Source: Aquitalea aquatilis (GTDB lineage Bacteria > Pseudomonadota > Gammaproteobacteria > Burkholderiales > Chromobacteriaceae). From it: a stretch of DNA of 64,000 bases. The stretch is taken from assembly GCF_005155025.1 (NCBI RefSeq), contig NZ_CP039731.1, positions 3,720,001-3,784,000 on the forward strand, given 5' to 3'. Below, in pieces: positions 51,934 to 62,900 of the stretch (position 1 is its first letter; the number at the start of each line of letters is the position of its first letter). Below the pieces are notes generated by a model. That model was not told the DNA's origin, did no database searches, and saw only the letters and a program-made list of their open reading frames with translations. Both the position numbers and the translations under genes were made by a program.

Positions 51934-53334
51934 GTGCAATACATGAAAGGTCCACATCACAAAGGCAACGTAAATAACACCCAGCAAAATAAAATTTCAA
52001 TTAACACCACCCCGTACACAATGCCTTTCAACAATTCAGCAGGTATGTTCCCAACAACAATGAACATGAACATGGCAAACAATCAATACTGGGGAAATTT
52101 CACACCACAGATAACAAATTACTTCAAACCAAATAACATCAACTTACCATTAAATCCATCATTCACAGAAAGCACTTGGAAGAACAACACTTTCACACCC
52201 AACAACATCCACAACAGCGTCCAACCCGAATTGAGTCACGATACTGAGCAAAACATCATACATCAACGCCCCCACCCGACCCCCTCTATTGATAGCTTCT
52301 CAATTTACGCCAGGGATACTCATTTAGTCGAAAAAACACCTGCAAACGACAAACCAACAATTATCATTCCTATTAATAATCAAATTTACCACGATCTAAA
52401 GTATTTACGAAAAATCGCAAAACAACTTAGCAGAGAAAATGGATATTTTTTTCAAATAGATGAATTTAAAAACAGGGCTAAATTCATTGGCTGTGAAAAG
52501 TATAAATTAGCTTATAACGCACTATCAAACCGTATTGATTTACAAGCCATTAAAGAAAAGATGCCATACATGCAACTACACCCGATGCTTACTCTTTTAC
52601 GTGAAACACTTTGCAATGAAGAATGGGTTGGATGCCATCCTAATCAGACCATGTCAAATGGCGAACTAGCAGCAACTCACTTTGACCGATGGCTTGACAA
52701 GTTTCGTACTTTCCTAAGAAAGCCGGCGAACGAAGAGAAAATTGCAGAATGGGAATATGAACCCAACAAGCAATACAATGATACCGTAGCAAAATTCAAT
52801 TTAATGCTCAAAAACACAGATCATACACCGACCATATCCAGGTTTGATCTCAGCACTACCAACCAACCTTTTAATACAAATGATCTACGCCTCCTGTCCG
52901 ACTCGTTAGATGATTTACTAAAAGCCATTCGTAACAAGAAGCTGCCTGCAACTATTCATGGCCTCATTTGGCACCTTCAATATCTAGAACGGAAAGGGTT
53001 TTATTATCACTGCATGATCTTCTATACCGGCACAGATAACGAAACAGAAAGTGAAATTCTTGAAGAAGTAGTGGAGCATTGGAAATACACCATCCTAAGA
53101 GGAAAGGGAACAGTGACTAATTGCGAAGAGGAATTATCACATTATCGAAAAATGGGAATAGGAACTCATGATTTTCCAAATCAACAAGAATACGATCAGT
53201 TTTGCAATAATGTATTGCCGATGTACAGCCTCATTGACCAGGACTTTCGACTGTGCGTCCCCGATGTATTGTTAGAAACAAATAACATCAAAAGACACAA
53301 ATTACAAACAGTTGGATCATGGTTAAAATATTAA
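51934..53334 (+). CDS. inovirus Gp2-like protein with degenerate HUH motif
   Basis: 466 residues from a GTG that follows AAGGA. The first 140 residues are low-complexity, rich in Asn, Thr, Pro and Met (NMNMANNQYWGNFTPQITNY). The C-terminal part resembles the YfjJ/YagK inovirus Gp2 replication domain: LIWHLQYLERKGFYYHCMIF, then VVEHWKYTILRGKGT. Where active relatives have H-x-H, this one has Y357-Y358-H359. It therefore may bind DNA but not cleave it, or use another residue. Paired with the intact-looking 53573-54670 protein. Confidence 0.65.
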   Translation: MQYMKGPHHKGNVNNTQQNKISINTTPYTMPFNNSAGMFPTTMNMNMANNQYWGNFTPQITNYFKPNNINLPLNPSFTESTWKNNTFTPNNIHNSVQPELSHDTEQNIIHQRPHPTPSIDSFSIYARDTHLVEKTPANDKPTIIIPINNQIYHDLKYLRKIAKQLSRENGYFFQIDEFKNRAKFIGCEKYKLAYNALSNRIDLQAIKEKMPYMQLHPMLTLLRETLCNEEWVGCHPNQTMSNGELAATHFDRWLDKFRTFLRKPANEEKIAEWEYEPNKQYNDTVAKFNLMLKNTDHTPTISRFDLSTTNQPFNTNDLRLLSDSLDDLLKAIRNKKLPATIHGLIWHLQYLERKGFYYHCMIFYTGTDNETESEILEEVVEHWKYTILRGKGTVTNCEEELSHYRKMGIGTHDFPNQQEYDQFCNNVLPMYSLIDQDFRLCVPDVLLETNNIKRHKLQTVGSWLKY

Positions 53335-53360
53335 AACAATACAATCTCACCAAGGAATAA

Positions 53361-53372
53361 GTATGTACATAC
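53361..53372. promoter_or_regulatory. 12-bp palindrome between the two Gp2-like genes
   Basis: GTATGTACATAC is a perfect palindrome 27 bases past the first Gp2-like stop. A second weaker symmetric sequence (TATAAC-TTA-GTTATA) lies near 53505-53519. The AT-rich gap 53335-53572 has no coding region and probably contains the promoter and operator of the next gene. Confidence 0.4.
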
Positions 53373-53572
53373 TCAATTGAATAATTTATAGCAATTTCAA
53401 AAAAGAGTTCAACCAATGAAAGGAAAATAACACTACATTAAACACATCCTCATCACAAGAACAATGTGGTATACATTTATTATTACTTGCAGTATTTATA
53501 TATAACTTAGTTATAAATATCATTCATAACTTAATGATTAGGAAGTAACAAACCAATCCAAGGGTGTAAGCG

Positions 53573-54670
53573 ATGAATAAGTCCACAATCAATAGAGACA
53601 ATTACACTCTGTCACCAGGAGCACAGGAAGAGCTAATCTTAAGCAGAATCAACCACCCTCTTCTACAGCAACACACTGGTCCTACTATTGCCAGCCACAT
53701 TCTGGCATACCGTAGAACAATTGAACTCGCTGAATGGCTTTTTAAAGCAGACTTACCCATTCTTGCCATTAGTAACAAAGGAAAGTCGTTAGCTACTGTC
53801 ACAACCACTAACCCTGACGATATAGACTATGCTAGCAGGCTGATCAGCACACCTAGGTCACACTACTTTACCAATGCATTTCCTGACGTTTTTATTCACC
53901 CTTTTGTGGAGTTAATTACTACTAAGCTTGACGCGCTTGAATGCCGCTCTATGGAGCTTGGCAGGGTACTTGCTGATGGTAAAGTCGTTGCTGAGCAACT
54001 CAATCAAGCAATTGCAGAGTATCAACGTGAAGCATCGGCTCCTAGCATTCAAAAACAGGTTGCTGTATGGCGTGCAATGCAAAGCGATCATTACGCAACA
54101 GCAAAGCGTTTTATTCAGTCCTGTGAGCCAGCAGGCTATCCACGCGTACTTGTTGTTCGTGTCGATTTATCTTTGAAGGAGCCGTATCAAAAGACCAGTA
54201 GCATTTTTACATTCCATCAGGCTGTGCATGCTTTATGGAAGAATCATCGCCATAAGCCAAATATCTTTCAACACTGCTTAGGGTGGGTATGGTCAATCGA
54301 ATACGCGGAAGAATGTAACTACCATGCACACTGCGTTTTTATCTTCGATGGCAACAAGGTCCAGAATGATTGCTACTATGCCGATCAGATCGGTCAATAC
54401 TGGATCAAGACGATTACGCATGGGAAAGGTAGCTATTACAACTGCAATCGGGACAAGGCCAAATATCAGTATTGTGGATTAGGCAGGATAGATCTTAGAA
54501 GCTCACAGAAACGCCGCTACTTGCTTGAGCGTGTTTTGCCCTACCTGGCCAAGGAAGACACCGAGATCGCAGCTGCTATAGCCCTAGACGGGGCTGCAAT
54601 GGGACTTGCAGCACAAAACATCAGAACATTTGGCTGCTCAGGCCAATTGAAACACAAATTAATCCGTTAA
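53573..54670 (+). CDS. inovirus Gp2-like (YfjJ/YagK) putative HUH replication protein
   Basis: 365 residues. The C-terminal domain has the family pattern: GWVWSIEYAEECNYHAHCVF (H251-x-H253, an HUH-type metal motif), IFDGNKVQ, IGQYWIKTITHGKGSYYNCN, and KYQYCGLGRIDLR. HUH proteins nick single-stranded DNA with a Tyr to start rolling-circle replication; candidate tyrosines lie in the C-terminal third. The N-terminal half (about 1-180) is not assigned. The AAGGG site precedes the ATG. Together with the hairpin and integrase it points to an element that can replicate. Confidence 0.75.
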   Translation: MNKSTINRDNYTLSPGAQEELILSRINHPLLQQHTGPTIASHILAYRRTIELAEWLFKADLPILAISNKGKSLATVTTTNPDDIDYASRLISTPRSHYFTNAFPDVFIHPFVELITTKLDALECRSMELGRVLADGKVVAEQLNQAIAEYQREASAPSIQKQVAVWRAMQSDHYATAKRFIQSCEPAGYPRVLVVRVDLSLKEPYQKTSSIFTFHQAVHALWKNHRHKPNIFQHCLGWVWSIEYAEECNYHAHCVFIFDGNKVQNDCYYADQIGQYWIKTITHGKGSYYNCNRDKAKYQYCGLGRIDLRSSQKRRYLLERVLPYLAKEDTEIAAAIALDGAAMGLAAQNIRTFGCSGQLKHKLIR

Positions 54671-54741
54671 ATATCTAAGTTTTCTTGACTTAATGGATAG
54701 CGCCTGCTGAAATGCAGAGCATACTTACCATGGAGACAAAA

Positions 54742-55050
54742 ATGAATCTGTCTGAACTGAGCTTTGCTGAACTGCAAGACCTGCATGCTAAAATTGCTAC
54801 TGCTATCGAGCAGCAACAAGCTGCTGAAAAAGCGGAAGCCAAGAAACAGATCCTGGAGCTGGTTAAGCTACATGGTCTTAGCCTGGATGACGTACTGAGC
54901 AAGGCCACTGCTACTGTACGTAAGCCGGTAGAAGCCAAGTACAAGAACCCGAATGATGAGTCCCAGACCTGGACTGGTCGTGGTCGCAAGCCGGTATGGG
55001 TACAGGCACTGCTGGATGAAGGTTTTAGCCTGGAAGATCTGGCAATCTGA
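54742..55050 (+). CDS. H-NS-family histone-like protein
   Basis: 102 residues from MNLSELSFAELQDLHAKIAT; GGAG lies six bases upstream of this ATG. The N-terminal half is a charged coiled coil (oligomerisation). The C-terminal DNA-binding core reads KYKNPNDESQTWTGRGRKPV, with the conserved Thr-Trp-x-Gly-Arg-Gly-x-x-Pro loop that enters AT-rich minor grooves. Its placement at the end of an AT-rich element suggests it silences the element's own genes or modifies host H-NS function. Followed by a strong terminator. Confidence 0.92.
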   Translation: MNLSELSFAELQDLHAKIATAIEQQQAAEKAEAKKQILELVKLHGLSLDDVLSKATATVRKPVEAKYKNPNDESQTWTGRGRKPVWVQALLDEGFSLEDLAI

Positions 55051-55067
55051 TCGCACTGAATACCAGT

Positions 55068-55098
55068 AAAAAAGCGCTCCATAAGGTAGCGCTTTTTT
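55068..55098. terminator. intrinsic terminator after the H-NS gene
   Basis: AAAAAAGCGCT and AGCGCTTTTTT form an 11-bp stem with a 9-base loop and a T-run. It would end transcripts from both directions and follows the H-NS stop by 17 bases. Confidence 0.9.
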
Positions 55099-55148
55099 TA
55101 ATTCATGGTGCTTATCCTATGTAGACCATACAGTCCAAGGATATCGCC

Positions 55149-55373
55149 ATGTTTACGTTCATCAAACGGTTCATCACCCGATTCAGACCAAGACCCAAGC
55201 CATTCACATCCGACATCATCGTAGGCTATCAATGCACCAATTGCGAAATGACCCATGAGCTATTTGAAGCGTTTGAACGCCTTGGTCGAGTGCTCATTGA
55301 GCATAGAAAGAAAGCCAAGCCAGAAGTGAGTTCTTCAGTACCAGCAGCGACTGAGACACATAATTTGCACTAG
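55149..55373 (+). CDS. small basic protein of unknown function
   Basis: 74 residues: a basic start (MFTFIKRFITRFRPRPKPFT) and a Cys-x2-Cys pair (YQCTNCEMTHELFEAFERLG). AAGGA lies seven bases before the ATG. No family recognised. The Cys pair might bind metal in a dimer. It may be the last gene of the integrative element, as the next gene is a GC-rich tolC on the other strand. Confidence 0.5.
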   Translation: MFTFIKRFITRFRPRPKPFTSDIIVGYQCTNCEMTHELFEAFERLGRVLIEHRKKAKPEVSSSVPAATETHNLH

Positions 55374-55446
55374 TACATGTGAAGAGTTATCGATCATTTT
55401 TCGCCCCCCGCCAAGGCGTAGACATCCCGGAAGGGGTCGCCTGTAC

Positions 55447-56910
55447 CTAATTAACCGGTGTCAATTTCCCCAATGCACTCGCAAGCTGATATTTAGCCGT
55501 ATGCCAATCGGCAATAGACTGGATCCGCTGCTGACGTGCAGTTGCCAAGGCAGTTTGCACATTCATCAGCTCCATGATGTCGGCCACACCGGTTCGATAG
55601 CGTTTCTGGCTGGCGGTAAATGCCGCCTCTGCATGCCGCAACAATTCCGCCGTGGCAGCGACATTCAGGCCACTGGTCCGCAAGGCTTCATGGCTAGTCC
55701 ATACATCTCTTGCTACCTGCTGCTCGGCATCTGCCAAGCGTGCCTCCTGTAGATCAACTTCCGCTTCTGCATTACGGATCTTGTAAGTCCGTCCAAATCC
55801 TTCAAAAATCGGCACATTAAGCTCAATGCCGAGATAACGATCCTGCGAACGTGCCGGGGTAGTCGACAAACCTACGCCCAGGCTTTCCGGCTGGGTGTTG
55901 TGACTGGCACGTGCCACCAGATTGATACTGGGTCGCCCCTCTGCCCTGACCTGATCCACCCGGGCTCTGGCAGCATCCCGCTGTAGCCGTGCTGCTTTCA
56001 GAGTAGGATGCTCACGCTGGGCCTCACCCAACAGCACACTGACAGCTTCTCCTACTTGGTCGAGGTTCGCAGCTGTACTTTGCAAGGCAACTACCTTACG
56101 TAGTTGGTTGACTGGCAAGCCCATGTCCAGCGCCAATACACCCAGCGCATTATGCTGCTCTCCTTCCGCTTTGATACGACTGATCATCGCTTGGGTATAG
56201 GCAGTTTGTGCCTGTAGTTGATCGGTAATGGCCGAGACGCCGCCAGCCACCCGGCCGGAGGCGGCCTTTAGTGTTTGCTGGGCCGTCTGCTCATTCTCCA
56301 CTGCTGCAGCCAAAGCAGACTGTGCTGCTACGGCCTGATAGTAGTCACGAGCGGTATTGGCAAAAATCTTCAGCAAGGCTTGGTCGTACTGCCCCTGCGC
56401 GGCCTGCAGCAACAAACGGGCATTGTCCAGGGCCGCGGCGCGAGAACCAAAGTCGTAGAGCAGCCAATTCAGCGTGGCGGTATCGACATGGTAAGTATTG
56501 GCAATATCAGTACCAAGACGCGGGTACTGAGGCGTGGTGGTACGCGCCCGATTACGCACGCCCTGGATGCTGGCACTGATTGTGGGCAAGTAGGCTGACT
56601 CAGCCACACCCACTTGCATGGCCTGGGCTCGAATGCCGGCCCAGGCACTTTGGCTTTGCGGGTTATGGCACAAAGCCTGATCCACTGCGGTGGCCAGATC
56701 AATCTGCGTCTGCTCAGTCAGAATCGGACACGGGCCGCCACCTGAAAGTGGAGGCGCAACAAGTGCGGGCATCACCCTTAACGGATCTTGCGGATAAGGG
56801 TCCCAGGCGTGACAGATAGAGGGGCACAACAGCAATCCGCTGAATAAAACTGGCCATATTTTCCTGCGGGTACTCACAATTCGGGAGATCACAACAAAGC
56901 TTGATTTCAT
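55447..56910 (-). CDS. TolC-family outer membrane channel protein
   Basis: 487 residues with a signal peptide (VLFSGLLLCPSICHA). Two internally similar halves with long helices are visible, with the family motifs DLATAVDQALCHNPQSQSAW and LNWLLYDFGSRAAALDNARL in the first half and LGIELNVPIFEGFGRTYKIR in the second. These build the trans-periplasmic duct of type I secretion. The gene is directly downstream of the giant RTX gene on the same strand, so it is very likely the export channel for that protein. The partner ABC transporter and adaptor genes are not in the window. Confidence 0.92.
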   Translation of the reverse strand: MKSSFVVISRIVSTRRKIWPVLFSGLLLCPSICHAWDPYPQDPLRVMPALVAPPLSGGGPCPILTEQTQIDLATAVDQALCHNPQSQSAWAGIRAQAMQVGVAESAYLPTISASIQGVRNRARTTTPQYPRLGTDIANTYHVDTATLNWLLYDFGSRAAALDNARLLLQAAQGQYDQALLKIFANTARDYYQAVAAQSALAAAVENEQTAQQTLKAASGRVAGGVSAITDQLQAQTAYTQAMISRIKAEGEQHNALGVLALDMGLPVNQLRKVVALQSTAANLDQVGEAVSVLLGEAQREHPTLKAARLQRDAARARVDQVRAEGRPSINLVARASHNTQPESLGVGLSTTPARSQDRYLGIELNVPIFEGFGRTYKIRNAEAEVDLQEARLADAEQQVARDVWTSHEALRTSGLNVAATAELLRHAEAAFTASQKRYRTGVADIMELMNVQTALATARQQRIQSIADWHTAKYQLASALGKLTPVN

Positions 56911-56949
56911 GACACGAGACAGTTCATCAATAGGAATGTAAACAGTGAT

Positions 56950-56977
56950 ATATCCCCCGGCTAAGACCGGGGGATAT
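56950..56977. terminator. perfect hairpin between the RTX gene and tolC
   Basis: ATATCCCCCGG and CCGGGGGATAT form an 11-bp perfect stem with a 6-base loop (CTAAGA) 16 bases after the RTX stop. It probably reduces read-through into tolC or protects the 3' end of the RTX mRNA. Only a weak T-rich stretch follows on the minus strand. Confidence 0.7.
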
Positions 56978-56992
56978 CCTGAGTGTTAAGGC

Positions 56993-59900
56993 TTATTTCC
57001 AATTGGCAGCCAGAGTCGGCTGCAAGGAACTGCTGTAGTTGCTAGGCAAGCTGGTCTGGCCTGCGGCGGGCGGGCTGAAAGAAGCCATTGCACTGACCAG
57101 ATTCTGCACCTGGCTGTTCAACAGCAACTTGCCATCTCCGGAACGAATCTGCTCTACCTGATTATTCGTCCCACTGCCAGCCAGATACCAGTTCTGAATG
57201 GTCACCTTGTCACTGCTACCGATAATGGTTACCACCAGATCGTTGCTGCTCTTCTGGAACCAGAGCTGGTCGTAGCGGACATCAGACCCCAAAATCAGCT
57301 GGTCGGTATTACCTGCCGTACTGTCCTGATCCTGGATGATGTCGGCACCATCACCACGTTTGAGACGGTAAATATCATTACCCAGGCCACCTTTCAGCGT
57401 GTCACTGCCAGCGCCACCCCACAGATCGTCATTGCCGGCACCGCCATCCAGTATATTGCTGCCGGCATTGCCAATCAGCACATTGGCAAGGCTATTACCC
57501 GTGCCATTAATGGCGGTCGTGCCGGTCAGCGTCAGGTTCTCCAGATTATTACCCAGCGTCCAAGTCACCGAACTTTGCACCGTATCCGTCCCTTCATTGG
57601 CATTTTCGGTGATCTTGTCTCCCGTATTATCCACGATATACAGGTCATCACCGGTACCGCCGAGCAAGGTGTCGGCACCGGTACCGCCGTCCAGCCGGTC
57701 GTTGCCCGCACCGCCAGTCAGCGTATTGATAGCCGAATTTCCAATCAACACATTATCCAGCGCATTACCGGTGCCATTGATGGCTGCTGTACCGGTCAGG
57801 GTGAGGTTTTCAAGATTATTGCCCAAGGTGTAGCTGACCGAACTTTGTACGGTATCCGTCCCCTCGCTGGCATTCTCATTGATGACATCGGCAGTGCTAT
57901 CCACCACATAGGTATCGTTACCCAGGCCACCATTCATGGTGTCATTCCCTGCCCCGCCATCCAGCGTGTCGTTACCAGCTCCACCATTCAGGATGTCGTT
58001 ACCTGCCAGTCCACTCAGGGTATCGTTACCGGCCCCGCCATTTAGCGTATCAACACCGGAAGTACCAGTCAGGGTAAGGTTCTTCACCGACACGACCAGA
58101 TCGAACACATCGGAAGCCGTCAGATTGCCGCTATCACGAGCGGTCACCATGACACTGACGGTTCCAGAAGCACCGACGGGTGGTGTCCCGCTGAATTGGC
58201 GGGTGCTGGCATTGAAAGTGAGCCAGGAAGGCAAAGCCTTGCCGTCCGCGAGCGTCGCGCCATAGCTCAGCGTGTCACCACTATCCGGATCGGTAAACGC
58301 ATTACTCGCCACCGTGTAGGTGAAGGCTAGCCCTTCACCTGCTGTTTGATCCGGCAAGGCCGCCGACAGCACCGGGGCTCGATTGGCTGCGCCGATGGTC
58401 ATGTTGACGTATACCCCGGTGGAGTAGTTGTAATTATCGGTCCCCCACAGCACAAACTTCAGGCTGCCGACATTGGCAGTACCAGGCGTCCCCGACAGGG
58501 TGCGCGTGCTGGCATCAAAACTCAGCCACGATGGCAGTGGCGAACCGTCCTGCATCTTGACGCTGTAGGTGATCGAATCCCAGACATCCGGGTCGGTAAT
58601 CGTGTTGACGGGTACCACATAACTGAAGACAGCGCCGGCCTTGGCTTGCAAGGTAGGCAGACCGCTATTAAGTACTGGCGCATGGTTGTTATTGGCCCGA
58701 TCCACCACGCTCTGGATTTTTGCCTGGTCCCAAACCACGCCATTGGCAAACTCGATGCGATCAATCTTGTGATCAGCGGCCTGCCCATTAAGCGTGGTAT
58801 TGGCGGCGTAATAGTCCAGGAAACCAATCTGGTCTGTCGAGTTCTTGAGCTTCAAGAACATATTGTTGCCAGACTGGAAAGCCAGCACATCGGCTTCGGC
58901 AATCCCTGCGCCAAGTCGCAGGGTGTCACTGGCGCTGCTTACATCGGTATTATCGATAGTGTCCTGGCCATCACCCTTGTTAAACACATAGATGTCATTG
59001 CCCAGTCCGCCTGACAGATAGTCGTTGCCCGTGCCGCCAGCGAGGACATTATCGCCATCATTCCCCCACAGGCCATTGGCCAGTGCATTGCCTGTCGCAT
59101 TCAGATTTGCCGTACCGTCCAGAGCCAGCCGCTCGACATTGGCACCAAGCGTCCAACTGACCGAGGAGCGGACAAAATCATCCCCCTCGCCCTCCTGCTC
59201 CACGATCACATCGCCGACATCATCAATTTCGTAGTAGTCGTCACCGCTACCGCCAATCAATGTGTCCTGCCCCTCACCGCCGAACAGCGCATCATTGCCT
59301 GCACCACCAATCAGCGTGTCATTACCCGTCAGGCCCAACAGGCTGTTATCGGCGGCATTGCCGGTGATGACGTTATCCAGCTCATTGCCATTACCGTGAA
59401 TCACATTGCCTTTGAGGACAAGGTTCTCGACATTACGCTCCAGCACATACAGCGTGTCGTAACTGCGTTCGATGGTATCGATACCCTCAGACATCGACTC
59501 AATCACCTGATCACCTTCCGAGTCGACCACAAAAGTATCGTTACCCCGGCCGCCGTACAGGGTGTCCTGTCCAAGACCACCATCCAGACGATTATTGCCA
59601 TCGTTACCAGTCAGGATGTTATTGGCCGCGTTGCCTGTACCATCCAGGTTTGCCGAGCCGGTGAGTGTCAGATTTTCGACGTTGTCCTGCAGGGTATAAC
59701 TGAAGCTGCCGGTTTCGATGGTATCGCGGCCCTCATCCGCAAGCTCCACGACCACATCCTGCAGATTATCAATGACGTAAGTATCGTTGCCGGCGCCACC
59801 AATCAGGGTATCAGCACCGGCACCACCATCCAGGCGGTTGTCACTGACATTGCCGTACATGGTGTTGTCCTGCGCATTGCCGACCGCTTCCTGCATGCCC

Positions 59901-62900
59901 CCGTCTTCGGCCATGCGCAGGATCTCGACATTGTCCGCCATACGGGTAAGCCAGGACGTGGTGTAGATGGTATCGATTCCCTCATTGGCCGCCTCGACAA
60001 CAACGTCATTCAGGCTATCGATGTAGTAAGTATCATCACCCAGCCCACCAACCAATGTATCCGGAGCAGACAAGTCGACATTTCCCTTCAAAATGTCGTT
60101 GCCTGCGCCGCCATCCAGCAAACCGCTACCGATCAGCGTATCGTTGCCATCACCACCATACAGCGCATTGCGCCCCAGGCGGTCTTCGATGACATCATCA
60201 CCTGCCTCGCCATAGATGGTGTCATCTCCGATCAAACCATTCAGTTTGTCATTCCCCTTGCCACCATGGATCACATCATTTTCGGGGTGGCCGAAAATCA
60301 CGTCATCACCATCGCTACCCTGCAACACCTGCAGCCGGATGGCCTCCAGATCCCAGCTGGTGCCATCACCCAGAACAATCGTATCAATCGCCAGGGGATG
60401 GCTCTTGTCATACTCGGTGTAGAAATGTTGCTGGACGCGAATCTGGTCTGCCGTCACGGTATTGCTGATAACCAGGTCATCACCATCCCGGCGCAGAATG
60501 GCCGTTTTGGCAGTGAGGGAGGACAACACGATAGTGTCATTACCTGCCACATCCATGACGGTATCGCTGCCATCGCCAGCCACAAATACATAACGGTCAT
60601 CTCCTGTGCCGCCCAACAGGCTGTCATTACCCACACCGCCATTCAGGGTGTCATTGCCATCCATCCCCCACAGCGTGTCGTTGCCTGCAGCGCCAGACAA
60701 CACATCAGCCTTGGCCGAGCCTTCAATCACATCGTCAGCGGCTGATGGGCGCTGGGTGGCGGCAACAATTGCCACGGCATCCAGGGTCGTAACCGTATTA
60801 CCTTCCATCATCTGGATGACATTGCGTGGCATGTCCTCCCAGAAGAAACCACCCAGGGTAATGCGGTCTTCCGGGCTGCTGCTAAAGCTGAGTACCAGAT
60901 CATTGTTATGCCGCCGGAAGGTCACCTCACTGACCGACAAATCGATGAGGGCGACGGTAGTCAGGTCCTGATAGTCATCCATCACATAGTCTTTGCCATC
61001 GCCACGAGCAAAAACATAGGTGTCGGCGCCGGCATCGCCAGACAAGGTGTCATCGCCCGTCCCACCCTGCAGAATGTCATTACCGTTATCGCCATTCAGA
61101 GAATCGCGACCACTCCCACCACGCAGGATATCGGCACCATTGCCACCAACTAGCCAGTCATCCCCGTCGCCGCCATCCAGAGAGTCCTGACCATCACCAC
61201 CATCCAGCACATCGTTGCCAACAGCGCCTTGCAGTACATCGTTGCCATAGCCGCCAGACAGGTGGTCATCTCCGGCATCGCCATACAGCATGTCGTTTCC
61301 GTCACCACCGCTAAGCGTATCGTTGCCATTACCACCATGCAGGATATCGTTGCCACCCATGCCATCAATGATGTCATCACCGCCCAGGCCATCAATCACG
61401 TCATCAATGACATAACCACCAATATAATCATTACCCTCAGTGGCACGCTGCATGGAAACCAGTACATCCTTGACCAGCCACACCTTGCCATCAGCAAACT
61501 CGATACGGTCTACGGCATAGCCGGTTTGTCCATCACCATCGAAATAGCGTTCAACCGTGATGACATCCGTCGCAGAGCTATGAATCAGCAGATTATCGCC
61601 AACACGTTCAAGCGTGACCGCCGAGGATGCAATGGATGCATCAAAACGGATGATGTCGATCGAACCTTCGTTATTGTCATAGTTGCGGATGGTGTCTTTG
61701 CCATGGCCAGCCGAGAACAGGTAGGTATCCTGCCCTTTCCCGCCCACCAGCAAATCATCCCCCTCACCACCGATCAGGGTATCGTTGCCGGCATCGCCAG
61801 TGAGAAAATCATTGCCCTTGCCACCATCCAGCACATCATTGCCGGCATAGCCGTACAGCTTGTCGTTGCCGCTCAGTCCGTTGATACGATCATCAAGCGG
61901 CGTGCCATACAACTGGTCATCACCTGGCGTACTCGCACTGATCAGCCTGTTGACAAGGTCCCCATAACTCCAGCTACTGCCATCGGCAAAGCGGATGGAT
62001 TCAATCAATCCTTCCGCAACATTGCCATCAAAATCAAAGAAGCTATCAATCTGAATACGGTCGCCGGTATCGCGGCCGTTGGCATCCTGGATATTGATCC
62101 AAACTGTCGTTGCATCTCGTGTCAGACGCAGCCGATCAGGTGTTATGTCCGCGCTGAGGAAAACCAGTACATCCTGACCGGAACTATCGTAAATACGGTC
62201 TTGCCCATCGCCAATTTGAAATTGGTAGGTGTCATTACCTGCAGCGCCGAACAGCAAGTCATTACCTTTATGTCCTTGAATGACATCGTTTCGATCGCGT
62301 CCAATAATAGTATCGTCGGCATCCGTACCCAACTCGGCAACGATATCAAGCAGTTGCTGCTCCAACTGTGGGTTATACAAGGATAAATCATGTAATACGG
62401 ATAGAATGCCCGCCTTGATCGGATCATTCGGGTCCATTGCAGTAAGCGCTGCCTGCATGGCAGGGAAATCAATTGCCATCCCCTGAGAAGCAGAAGAAAA
62501 GGCACTATTGATAAAATCCAGCTTTCCGGCATAGACCGTTTGTGCCAGCAACTCAGCCTGGAAGAATTTTTTGAATTTTTCATACTCGGCAATAAGCACG
62601 GGAGCTGCCTTGCCGTGCGGGTTAGGGTCACGCGTCCCCCAGCACCAGGTGCCCAGATATCCCCGGCCAGACAGATGCTCCAGCGTAACCAGTTGGCGCG
62701 CATCCATCACATGGCCATAACCATTACTGGAGTCACGGCTATTGGGGTCTACGCCTTCAGAACCGGTCCAACGATAAATGATATTATCGAGTGGATTGGA
62801 TGCCGGATTGGCGATGTAATTTTCAACCATCTTGCGCAGTGTGGCATCACCTGCCATGGCGGTACGCAAGTCATGCACCTGGCCAAAGCCGATGGCATCA

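Noticed and set aside
61229-62386. Long plus-strand frames over the RTX gene (also 59396-60745)
   Set aside because: The repeated GGxGxDxx codons on the other strand give regular Ile/Val/Thr-rich antisense reading; no start signal or domain supports them.
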